From Eudoraea sp. (lineage in GTDB: Bacteria > Bacteroidota > Bacteroidia > Flavobacteriales > Flavobacteriaceae): DNA of 14,800 nucleotides. Made by a program: the position numbers and the translations under genes. The notes under the pieces are model-generated. The model did not search any database, was not told where the DNA came from, and was given only the letters and a program-made list of their open reading frames with translations. Positions 7,452-14,351 of the stretch are shown piece after piece. Position 1 is the stretch's first letter. The number at the start of each line of letters is the position of its first letter. The stretch is taken from NCBI GenBank assembly GCA_013042925.1, contig JABDPH010000277.1, positions 1-14,800 of the forward strand, given 5' to 3'.

Positions 7452-8755
7452 TATTAGCTACAAGCACCTTTGGGACCATAACAATTACGGTTATTGCTTT
7501 TATGATATTGTTGTTACTGCTGGTGACACTTTTACTTTTTACAAAAGAAAAGCTTTCTCCTTCAGGCCCGGTAACAATTACAATTAATGGAGAAAAAAAG
7601 ATAGAAGTAGCCTCCGGAAGTTCTTTACTTGCTACTTTGGGGAATCAAAAAGTATTTCTTCCTTCAGCTTGCGGTGGTGGGGGAACTTGTATTCAATGTG
7701 AGTGCCATGTGTTATCCGGCGGTGGCGAGGCACTTCCCACAGAAACTCCTCATTTTTCCAAAAGAGAATTGACTGAAGGGGCCAGACTGGCCTGCCAGGT
7801 AAAAGTAAAGCAGGATATGGAAATAACTATTCCTGAAGAAGTATTTGGTATTAAAAAGTGGGAAGGAACTGTAGTGCGTAATTACAATGTAGCTTCTTTT
7901 ATCAAGGAATTTGTGGTGGAAATACCTGATGATATGGGTTATAAAGCCGGAGGATATATTCAAATTGAGATCCCACCCTGCGAAATAAAGTATGCGGACA
8001 TAGACATAACTGCGCATCCTGAAGAACATGAGACACCTGATAAGTTTCAAAATGAGTGGGATAAATTTAACCTCTGGCCTTTGACAATGAGAAATACAGA
8101 GGTGGTTGAGCGAGCATATTCCATGGCTTCTTACCCTGCGGAAGGCCGGGAAATAATGTTGAATGTTAGGATTGCCACTCCACCATGGGACAGATCTAAG
8201 AACGGTTGGATGGATGTAAATCCTGGGGTTGCATCCTCCTATATATTTGCTCAAAAACCGGGGGATAAAGTAACAATTTCCGGACCCTATGGAGAGTTTT
8301 TCATCAATGAATCAGAGTCGGAGATGTTATATGTAGGAGGTGGTGCAGGGATGGCTCCAATGAGATCTCATTTATATCATCTATTCAAAACTTTAAAAAC
8401 CAATCGTAAGGTTACTTACTGGTATGGAGGACGTTCAAAAAGGGAATTGTTCTACATTGAACATTTCAAGGAATTGGAAAAAGAATTCCCGAATTTTAAA
8501 TTTTACATGGCCCTCTCGGAACCTTTAGAGGAGGACAATTGGAAAGTTAAGGAGAGTCTGGATGCCCCAGGTGATGGATTCGTTGGATTTATCCATAATT
8601 GTGTTATTGATAATTACTTGAATGATCACGAATCCCCGGAAGATATTGAGCTCTATTTTTGCGGACCACCACTAATGAACAAGGCGGTTCAAAAAATGGG
8701 CGAAGATTTTGGTATCCCGGATGAACACATACGTTTTGATGACTTTGGTGGTTAA
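7448..8755 (+). CDS. nqrF: Na+-translocating NADH:quinone reductase subunit F
   Basis: A 435-residue NADH dehydrogenase subunit and electron entry point of the complex. In order it has an N-terminal membrane anchor (about residues 8-31) and a plant-type ferredoxin domain with 2Fe-2S ligands C75, C81, C84 and C116. An FAD domain follows with RAYSMAS at 222-228, then an NADH-binding domain with GGGAGMAP at 297-304 and CGPP at 405-408; it ends in FDDFGG. All cofactor ligands are intact. The ATG overlaps the nqrE stop by 4 bases (ATGA) behind a good AGAAGAGGA ribosome-binding stretch, so translation is coupled. It is the last gene before the operon terminator. Confidence 0.98.
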   Translation: MILATSTFGTITITVIAFMILLLLLVTLLLFTKEKLSPSGPVTITINGEKKIEVASGSSLLATLGNQKVFLPSACGGGGTCIQCECHVLSGGGEALPTETPHFSKRELTEGARLACQVKVKQDMEITIPEEVFGIKKWEGTVVRNYNVASFIKEFVVEIPDDMGYKAGGYIQIEIPPCEIKYADIDITAHPEEHETPDKFQNEWDKFNLWPLTMRNTEVVERAYSMASYPAEGREIMLNVRIATPPWDRSKNGWMDVNPGVASSYIFAQKPGDKVTISGPYGEFFINESESEMLYVGGGAGMAPMRSHLYHLFKTLKTNRKVTYWYGGRSKRELFYIEHFKELEKEFPNFKFYMALSEPLEEDNWKVKESLDAPGDGFVGFIHNCVIDNYLNDHESPEDIELYFCGPPLMNKAVQKMGEDFGIPDEHIRFDDFGG

Positions 8756-8777
8756 AATATTTTAAAGTATATAACTT

Positions 8778-8808
8778 AAAACCGATATTGATTAATATCG
8801 GTTTTTTT
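8778..8808 (+). terminator. Intrinsic terminator after nqrF
   Basis: A perfect stem with core CCGATATT (8782-8789) and AATATCGG (8794-8801), extended by four A-T pairs, has a 4-base GATT loop and ends in a run of seven T (8802-8808). It lies 22 bases after the nqrF stop and only 16 bases before the next start codon, so read-through or a hidden promoter must supply the downstream pair of genes. Confidence 0.85.
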
Positions 8809-8824
8809 ATAAATAAGTTATAAG

Positions 8825-9181
8825 ATGAAAGCGTTAACGGGACAAGAATTACACAATCTTGCCATGAATATTGTAGGGAGGCAGCTTGAATCTGAAGGGT
8901 ATGAATTTATGGGTGTTAACAGCAAACCAAAGAAGAACCCTCAGTTCGTTTGTCTTAAAGAAAAACAACTGCATTTTATCGTTGTACGAAATGTTCCTTA
9001 TCCAAATGACATTAAATTGTATGACAAGGAACTGATGATGAAAGTTAAACATCAGGCCTCCAAATTTGAAGCGAAAACCTATTATGCCGGAGTTGGCTTG
9101 TCTAACGCGATTGATCAAAACCTACCCGTTTATTTAAATGAATCTTACATAGTCGATTATGATGGACTTATTGAAGTTTAG
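8825..9181 (+). CDS. Conserved-looking 118-residue protein between nqrF and apbE, function unknown
   Basis: A 118-residue soluble protein with no signal peptide, membrane helix or cysteine-rich site. I do not recognise a characterised family, though I recall similar short Bacteroidetes proteins being labelled NqrF in databases, probably only from position. It has none of the NqrF cofactor motifs. The order helix, GYEFMGVNSK, then FVCLKEKQLHFIVVRN resembles the core of small PD-(D/E)xK nuclease-fold proteins such as YraN/UPF0102 (A-x-x-L-E-x-x-GY, then IDLI...LVFVEVK). The acidic and Lys catalytic residues are replaced here (QFV; IVVR), so if related it would be inactive; this is inference. 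The ATG at 8825 follows the nqr terminator by 16 bases, and the 3' end overlaps apbE by 23 bases, implying translational coupling. A role in NQR maturation is suggested only by context. Confidence 0.78.
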   Translation: MKALTGQELHNLAMNIVGRQLESEGYEFMGVNSKPKKNPQFVCLKEKQLHFIVVRNVPYPNDIKLYDKELMMKVKHQASKFEAKTYYAGVGLSNAIDQNLPVYLNESYIVDYDGLIEV

Positions 9182-10190
9182 TATCAGGTTTCTATTTTTC
9201 TCTTTCTTCATTACCGCTGTTGTTTCATGCAGGCTGGGACCTGATGCCTATGTAAAAAATGTAAGCTTTGGTGGAGCTTTGGGAACATCATATAGTATTA
9301 CTTATCTAACTGAAAAGGAACTTGATTTGAAGAGCGAAATAGATTCTGTCTTTGAGGTTATAAATCATTCAATGTCCACATATATTCCGGATTCAGATAT
9401 TTCCAGAATCAATAAAGGAGACACAACGGTACGAATAGATCAAATGTTTCGTGAAGTATTTCAACTTTCACAAGAAGTTTATTCCAATACTAATGGATAT
9501 TTTGATCCTACCGTAGGTGCCCTGGTTAATGCATGGGGCTTTGGACCAGGAGATATTGTGGAGATGGATAGTTCAAAAGTGGACAGTATTCTACAATTCG
9601 TAGGCTTGGATAAAGTCCGATTAAATTCAGATGGGACCATTACTAAAAATGATCCAAGAATATTTATAGACTTCAATGCAATTGCTAAGGGATATGCAAT
9701 AGACCGTTTGGCAATACTTTTAGATCAAAAAGATATTGAAAATTATTTAATTGAAGTGGGTGGTGAGATCATTTCAAAAGGAGAAAATAAAATTAAAAAC
9801 AAGTCCTGGATAGTTGGTATTGATGATCCGCAGATAGAGGAGGGCAGAAGATTAAAACTCACCCTAAAACTCGCGGACAAAGCTATGGCTTCATCCGGTA
9901 ATTATCGAAAGTTCAGGAAAGATTCAATCACCGGCCAAAAGTATGTTCATACAATTGATCCTAAAACAGGATATACTAGAAATTCCAATATTCTGGCAGT
10001 GAGTGTAATTGCAAATGACTGTGCCAGGGCTGATGCTTATGCCACTGCAATGATGGCAATGGAACTAGCCGAATCCAAAAAATTGCTCAACTTGGATGAA
10101 GAGCTTGATGCATATATTATTTATCTGGAAAAGGATGGGGAGGTTGCAGAATTTATGACACCCGGATTTAAAAAGTTAGTGGTGCGTTAA
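9159..10190 (+). CDS. apbE: FAD:protein FMN transferase (ApbE), lipoprotein
   Basis: A 343-residue Mg2+-dependent enzyme that moves FMN from FAD onto threonine in NqrB and NqrC. The N-terminus is a lipoprotein signal ending in AVVSC, with C24 the likely lipidated cysteine, placing the enzyme on the periplasmic face where the NqrC flavin domain lies. Family motifs in order are FDPTVG (115-120), DFNAIAKGYAIDRL (171-184), IEVGGEI (198-204), SSGNYR (245-250), HTIDPKTG (264-271) and the metal-site region ARADAYATA with D292. The ATG pair at 9159/9162 lies inside the upstream gene; either may be used. Its position beside nqrABCDEF supports the assignment. It converges with the methyltransferase gene with no bases between the two stop codons. 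Confidence 0.96.
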   Translation: MMDLLKFSIRFLFFSFFITAVVSCRLGPDAYVKNVSFGGALGTSYSITYLTEKELDLKSEIDSVFEVINHSMSTYIPDSDISRINKGDTTVRIDQMFREVFQLSQEVYSNTNGYFDPTVGALVNAWGFGPGDIVEMDSSKVDSILQFVGLDKVRLNSDGTITKNDPRIFIDFNAIAKGYAIDRLAILLDQKDIENYLIEVGGEIISKGENKIKNKSWIVGIDDPQIEEGRRLKLTLKLADKAMASSGNYRKFRKDSITGQKYVHTIDPKTGYTRNSNILAVSVIANDCARADAYATAMMAMELAESKKLLNLDEELDAYIIYLEKDGEVAEFMTPGFKKLVVR

Positions 10191-10955
10191 TCATTTTGTT
10201 ACCAATGGAATTAATTCTCCCTTTGCCAATCTGTATTTTTCAATTTCAGAATCTGTCATCGTTGCGGTATAGTCGACCGCTTTTACTGTAAATCCAGCCT
10301 CTTTTAACCGGTCAAAATAATCACGTCCATAAACCCTAACATGATCATATTGTCCAAAAATTTTAGCCCTTTCTTTCTTATCTGTAATAGAATTATCTTC
10401 AAAGGAGATCTCTCTAGTTAAATCCTGGGGTATTTGGAAAATACCCCACCCAGCGGGTTTGAGAACACGATAGAGTTCACTGAGTGCTTTTCTGTCGTCA
10501 GGAATATGTTCCAGTACATGATTACATAAAATCACATCAAATGAATTGTCCTTAAAGGGCAGTGCACAAATATCTGCTTTGACATCAGCAAGCGGAGAGT
10601 TCAGGTCTGTTGTAGTATAATCCAGATGTTCTAATTTTTTAAACCTTCTATAGAAAGCCTGTTCTGGTGCGAAGTGTAAGACCTTGTGAGGTGCCGAGAA
10701 AAAATCAGTTTCATTCTTAAGGTATAACCATAAAAGGCGATGTCTTTCCAGAGACAAGGTAGAGGGTGATAGAACATTTTCCCTTGGGTTTTCATATCCA
10801 TAAGGAAGGAAACTTTGGAATTGCCTGCCATCAATTGGGTCTGTGTACTTATCTCCTTTTAGTGTCAATGACAAGATGGGTCTCGCCAGGTAACTCAGTT
10901 GAATTAGTAATGGCCGGGGAATTTTATTGAGGACATATTTGAATAGTTTTTTCAA
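10191..10955 (-). CDS. Class I SAM-dependent methyltransferase
   Basis: A 254-residue protein with a Rossmann-like methyltransferase domain of the Methyltransf_11 type. Motif I is the variant VLHFAPE (92-98). It is followed by DYTTTDLNS with an acidic residue for SAM ribose, ADICALPFKDNSFDVI (127-142), the post-motif NHVLEHIPDD, and LKPAGWGIFQIP. The N-terminal ~30 residues are basic and hydrophobic and may associate with the membrane. The substrate cannot be inferred. The start appears to be TTG at 10955, as no in-frame ATG lies nearby; an AAGGA stretch is just 2 bases upstream of it. It follows map by 14 bases and is probably the last gene of gpmI-map-methyltransferase. Confidence 0.85.
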   Translation of the reverse strand: MKKLFKYVLNKIPRPLLIQLSYLARPILSLTLKGDKYTDPIDGRQFQSFLPYGYENPRENVLSPSTLSLERHRLLWLYLKNETDFFSAPHKVLHFAPEQAFYRRFKKLEHLDYTTTDLNSPLADVKADICALPFKDNSFDVILCNHVLEHIPDDRKALSELYRVLKPAGWGIFQIPQDLTREISFEDNSITDKKERAKIFGQYDHVRVYGRDYFDRLKEAGFTVKAVDYTATMTDSEIEKYRLAKGELIPLVTK

Positions 10956-10969
10956 AATCCTTAATCTGA

Positions 10970-11788
10970 TTAGAGTTGTATTTTTTTAACCCTAAATTCA
11001 TCTTCTTCATTGCTTGTTATACCAAGGGCGTCGTAAATATATTGAAATGTTGAAAGTAATTCGGGTTTCCCATTTATAAGAGCTACATTATGTTCAAAAT
11101 GGGCACTCGGTTTTCCATCGGCAGCGAGGATAGTCCAACCATCTCGAAGTTGTTTTATGCGTCTGGTACCCATATTAATCATAGGTTCAATGGCTACTAC
11201 CATCCCGTCAACAAATTTCTTTCCTCTTCCACGTTTTCCATAATTGGGCATCTCAGGTCCTTCATGTAACTTTTTTCCCAGACCATGTCCTACGAGTTCT
11301 CGTACAACCCCATATCCATGACTTTCACAGTAATTTTGAATTGCAAAGCCAACATCACCAACACGATTTCCCACCTTAAACTCCCTTATTCCTATATAAA
11401 GGGATTCCTTGGTAACCCTGAGTAGCTTTTTAGTTTCTTCTTCTACATTTCCGACTTCAAATGTATAGGCATGGTCTCCATAAAATCCGTTTTTTAAAGC
11501 GCCGCAATCTACGGAAATGATATCGCCATCCTTCAGTGGTTCTTTATTTGGAATACCGTGTACCACCTGTGCATTTGGGCTCAGGTTTAAAGTATTTGGA
11601 AAATCATACATTCCCAGAAAACCAGGCTCGGCACCATGATCACGAATAAATTCTTCTGCTAATTTATCAAGGTAAAGCCCGTCTACCCCTGGCTTAATTT
11701 CGGCAGCCAGCATGCCTAAAGTTTTAGAAACCACTAAAGCACTCTCTCTAAGTAGTTCAATTTCTTCTAATGTCTTAATCACAACCAT
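10970..11788 (-). CDS. map: Methionine aminopeptidase, type I
   Basis: A 272-residue cytoplasmic metalloprotease that removes the initiator methionine from nascent proteins. The five metal ligands are present: D94 (SVDCGA), D105 (YGDHAY), H168 (GHGLG), E201 (AIEPM) and E232 (FEHNV). H77 (VVHGIP) and H175 (LHEGP) are the usual catalytic and substrate-binding histidines. The length slightly exceeds the ~250-265 norm because of an extra C-terminal stretch (YIYDALGITSNEEDEF). No N-terminal zinc-finger extension is present. The ATG at 11788 lies 23 bases after the gpmI stop, with the methyltransferase 14 bases downstream, so the three genes probably form one transcript. Confidence 0.96.
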   Translation of the reverse strand: MVVIKTLEEIELLRESALVVSKTLGMLAAEIKPGVDGLYLDKLAEEFIRDHGAEPGFLGMYDFPNTLNLSPNAQVVHGIPNKEPLKDGDIISVDCGALKNGFYGDHAYTFEVGNVEEETKKLLRVTKESLYIGIREFKVGNRVGDVGFAIQNYCESHGYGVVRELVGHGLGKKLHEGPEMPNYGKRGRGKKFVDGMVVAIEPMINMGTRRIKQLRDGWTILAADGKPSAHFEHNVALINGKPELLSTFQYIYDALGITSNEEDEFRVKKIQL

Positions 11789-11811
11789 GATACAAATTTA
11801 GTTGATTAGAC

Positions 11812-13329
11812 CTAGATCAAAGAGTGCTGGGTCATTAATGCCGGCTTAGCTATTCCCATTAATTCAAGAATTGTTGGAGCAATATCTCCAAGCACACCGT
11901 CATTTATTTGTTTTATATCCTTATCAACAAGGATTAAGGGTACCGGATTTGTAGTATGTGCAGTATTTGGAGTGCCATCCGGATTAATCATTGTGTCGCA
12001 ATTGCCGTGATCTGCAATTACTATAGTGGAATATCCATTTTTCAAACCTGCATTGATAACGGCTTGTGCACATTCATCAACTGTTTCGCAGGCTTTTATT
12101 GCCGCATTCATATCCCCCGTATGTCCTACCATATCCGGATTTGCGAAGTTAAGGCATACAAAGTCCACTTCCCCTTTATTCAACTCTGGAATTATTGCAT
12201 CTCTAATTTCATATGCGCTCATTTCAGGTTTCAAGTCATATGTTGCAACTTTGGGTGAGGGACATAATATTCGTTCTTCCCCTTCAAAAGGGATTTCTCT
12301 TCCACCGTTAAAGAAAAATGTGACATGAGGATATTTTTCTGTTTCTGCTATCCGTATCTGTTTTTTGCCTTTTTGGGCAAGGATTTCACCTAAGGTCTCC
12401 TCAATATTGTCTTTATCATAAACGACATGCACACCAACAAATGAATCATCATAATTTGTAAGGGTAACATAGTATAGATCTAATTTGTGCATGTTGTGTT
12501 CATGGAAATCTTTTTGACTTAGCACTTGAGTCAGTTCCCTGCCTCTGTCTGTCCTGAAATTGAAAAAGATTACCACATCACCATCTTTAATTTTTGCCAA
12601 AGGTTCCCCTGTTTCATTAACCATAGCTATTGGATTAATGAATTCATCAGTTATACCTTCATTATAGCTTTTTTTCATGGCTTCAGATATGCTGTTAAAA
12701 GTCTCTCCTTTCCCATTTACCATTAAATCATATGCTATTTTAACGCGTTCCCATCTTTTATCTCTGTCCATTGCGTAGTATCTGCCAATAACGGAGGCTA
12801 ATTTGGCATTTTTATCAGAGCAGAAATCTGTCAGATCTTCCAAAAAGGTAATTCCACTTTTTGGATCAACATCTCTTCCATCTGTAAAAGCATGAATAAA
12901 TGCATTTTTCACACCATAACCCTCGCTGGTCTCAATAAGACCTTTTAGGTGGTCAATATGGCTATGAACACCTCCATTACTTACCAAACCCAGAAAATGT
13001 ACATCCTTATTTTGAGCTTTTGCGTATTCGAAAGCCTTTTTAAGTTCCTTTTCTTCTTTGAGTGTATTTTCTTCAACAGCAAGATTAATTTTTGCCAGAT
13101 CCTGATAAACAATTCGCCCGGCCCCTAAGTTCATATGACCAACTTCACTATTACCCATTTGCCCTGTTGGAAGACCAACATTCATGCCGTCTGTGAGTAG
13201 ATTCGCGTTAGGGTATTGTTTGTAAAGCGAATCAATAAAAGGTGTATGCGCGTTTTCAATAGCAGAAACTTTTGGGTCCGGAGATTTACCCCAGCCATCC
13301 AAAATCATTAAGATTACCTTTTTGTTCAT
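11812..13329 (-). CDS. gpmI: 2,3-bisphosphoglycerate-independent phosphoglycerate mutase
   Basis: A 505-residue Mn2+-dependent glycolytic/gluconeogenic enzyme interconverting 3- and 2-phosphoglycerate, of the alkaline phosphatase superfamily and of normal length. Visible catalytic features are D11 (ILDGWG), the phospho-serine S61 in QMGNSEVGH, H122 in VHSH, DGRD (150-153), R183 in IGRYYAMDRD, NFRTDR (257-262), K332 in TEKYPH, D399/H403 in NPDMVGH, D440/H441 in ADHGN, and H458 in NTAHT. All expected metal and substrate residues appear intact. The ATG at 13329 gives the family N-terminus. It is first in an apparent operon with map, behind a TATTTTTG promoter element at 13359-13352. Confidence 0.97.
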   Translation of the reverse strand: MNKKVILMILDGWGKSPDPKVSAIENAHTPFIDSLYKQYPNANLLTDGMNVGLPTGQMGNSEVGHMNLGAGRIVYQDLAKINLAVEENTLKEEKELKKAFEYAKAQNKDVHFLGLVSNGGVHSHIDHLKGLIETSEGYGVKNAFIHAFTDGRDVDPKSGITFLEDLTDFCSDKNAKLASVIGRYYAMDRDKRWERVKIAYDLMVNGKGETFNSISEAMKKSYNEGITDEFINPIAMVNETGEPLAKIKDGDVVIFFNFRTDRGRELTQVLSQKDFHEHNMHKLDLYYVTLTNYDDSFVGVHVVYDKDNIEETLGEILAQKGKKQIRIAETEKYPHVTFFFNGGREIPFEGEERILCPSPKVATYDLKPEMSAYEIRDAIIPELNKGEVDFVCLNFANPDMVGHTGDMNAAIKACETVDECAQAVINAGLKNGYSTIVIADHGNCDTMINPDGTPNTAHTTNPVPLILVDKDIKQINDGVLGDIAPTILELMGIAKPALMTQHSLI

Positions 13330-13351
13330 GGTCCTTTATTTAAAGAGTAAG

Positions 13352-13359
13352 CAAAAATA
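13352..13359 (-). promoter_or_regulatory. Candidate -7 element for gpmI operon
   Basis: The minus strand reads TATTTTTG, an exact TAnnTTTG match 22 bases before the gpmI ATG, giving a leader of roughly 15 bases. The -33 region has no clean TTTG. The rest of the 234-base region up to the ankyrin gene is AT-rich; I found no exact plus-strand -7 match there for the ankyrin gene. Confidence 0.45.
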
Positions 13360-13563
13360 CACTGATTTACTATGGTTTACCAGTATTCCTACGGGCTTTT
13401 TTTAAAATTTTTGGGAAGATCTAATTATCCAAAATATTCAATTGCAATTAAAGCCTAGTTGTTAAAATTTAGTTATTTATATGTTAATACTGAAACAATT
13501 TCTAATAAGTGGCGTCTATAATAATATAATCAAAATCTATTCATCAATTAAAATCAATTTATC

Positions 13564-13953
13564 ATGAAAAAAACAATTCTGATTTTTGGAGCAGCATGTT
13601 TACTTGCTGTTTCTGGCGTTTATGCCGAGAACAAAACAACTAATGAACTTAACGGAACAACTATTAATGTAAAAAATCTGGAAATTAATTCCTTTTGCAA
13701 AGCCATTCTTAAAGGGGACATTGAGACCGTAAAAAAATTAATTGAACTTGGAGAAGACGTTAATCAAAAATCTTTGGGTATGACACCTGCCATGTTCGCT
13801 GCAAGATATAACAAGGCAGAAATATTAGAATTACTTATTCAAAACGGAGCCAACCTGTCAACAAAAAATGATAAGGGATATACAGCCAAGAAGTTAGCAA
13901 AACTTTCTAAGGCAACCGAAGCTCTTGCCGTTTTGGAAGGCCACAATATCTAG
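13564..13953 (+). CDS. Secreted ankyrin-repeat protein
   Basis: A 129-residue protein with a Sec signal peptide (KK, then a hydrophobic core, cleavage probably after VYA at residue 21). It is followed by a short linker and about two ankyrin repeats plus a cap. The helix-turn-helix units are NSFCKAILKGDIETVKKLIELGEDVN and GMTPAMFAARYNKAEILELLIQNGANL, then GYTAKKLAKLSKA. Only the middle unit is a full consensus repeat (TPAMFAA, LLIQNGAN). Small periplasmic ankyrin proteins of this sort are protein-binding modules whose partners are unknown; no catalytic domain or T9SS sorting signal is present. It is monocistronic: divergent from gpmI and closed by the terminator at 13976-14008. The ATG has an AT-rich leader with no Shine-Dalgarno. 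Confidence 0.88.
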   Translation: MKKTILIFGAACLLAVSGVYAENKTTNELNGTTINVKNLEINSFCKAILKGDIETVKKLIELGEDVNQKSLGMTPAMFAARYNKAEILELLIQNGANLSTKNDKGYTAKKLAKLSKATEALAVLEGHNI

Positions 13954-13975
13954 AAAAATAGTTTATTCATCAATC

Positions 13976-14008
13976 AAAAAAAACCCTGACATATTTGTCA
14001 GGGTTTTT
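13976..14008. terminator. Bidirectional intrinsic terminator
   Basis: A perfect 13-bp stem (13979-13991 with 13996-14008; core CCCTGACA / TGTCAGGG) has a 4-base TATT loop and is flanked by A-run and T-run on opposite sides. It can therefore end transcripts from both directions: the ankyrin gene on plus (22 bases after its stop) and the 55-residue membrane protein gene on minus (about 60 bases after its stop). Confidence 0.87.
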
Positions 14009-14069
14009 GGTTTGGATTGGTTTAAAATAATTAGTGTTCTTGTAAAAGAGTTAACGAATATTAGAGTAA

Positions 14070-14237
14070 CTAAAATTCGAATCCTGTAAAAGCCCTATAG
14101 AAAAAAGCATAGATGGCCATAGATAACATCAATACGCAGAAAAAGGAATAAATTTTTAGAAGTATTACAACAAATTCCGGTTTACAGTCATCAAATGCCT
14201 CAAAATAAAGACTTTTAAAATGCAATAGCGTTCCCAT
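14070..14237 (-). CDS. Small single-span membrane protein, 55 residues
   Basis: A short minus-strand frame from ATG (14237) to TAG (14070-14072) encodes MGTLLHFKSLYFEAFDDCKP, then EFVVILLKIYSFFCVLML and SMAIYAFFYRAFTGFEF. It has an amphipathic N-terminus, one strong hydrophobic helix (about residues 21-48) and an aromatic C-terminus. Composition is far from random and resembles small uncharacterised membrane proteins I recall in Flavobacteriia, often ending in Y-R-x-x-T-G-F. Support comes from context: it fills the gap between M48 and the ankyrin gene, has an exact TAnnTTTG element upstream, and ends ahead of a bidirectional terminator. Function is unknown. Confidence 0.72.
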   Translation of the reverse strand: MGTLLHFKSLYFEAFDDCKPEFVVILLKIYSFFCVLMLSMAIYAFFYRAFTGFEF

Positions 14238-14304
14238 ATAGTTTTCATTTAAATTAAAGCTATAAGGGTTAAATTAGGGGCGTAAAACAGATTGGGAGGT
14301 AAAT

Positions 14305-14312
14305 CAAATATA
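14305..14312 (-). promoter_or_regulatory. Candidate -7 element for the 55-residue membrane protein
   Basis: The minus strand reads TATATTTG, an exact TAnnTTTG match between the M48 stop codon and the small gene, predicting a leader of about 60 bases. A TTG lies upstream on that strand but about 25 bases away, a little farther than usual. Confidence 0.42.
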
Positions 14313-14351
14313 CAAAAAAAAGATTGACAGCCTAGTACAACCCAAAAAATC

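Noticed and set aside
7712..8254. 180-codon minus-strand frame inside nqrF
   Set aside because: It is wholly antisense to the conserved NqrF reading frame, with shadow-like composition rich in Ile, His and Arg.
11956..12328. Two 100-codon plus-strand frames inside gpmI
   Set aside because: Both are antisense shadows of conserved gpmI sequence, and they overlap each other in different frames.
14300..14350. Possible terminator of the M48 gene (T8 run on the minus strand at 14313-14320)
   Set aside because: No GC-containing stem precedes the T-run; only a 4-bp GATT/AATC pairing across a long loop is possible.
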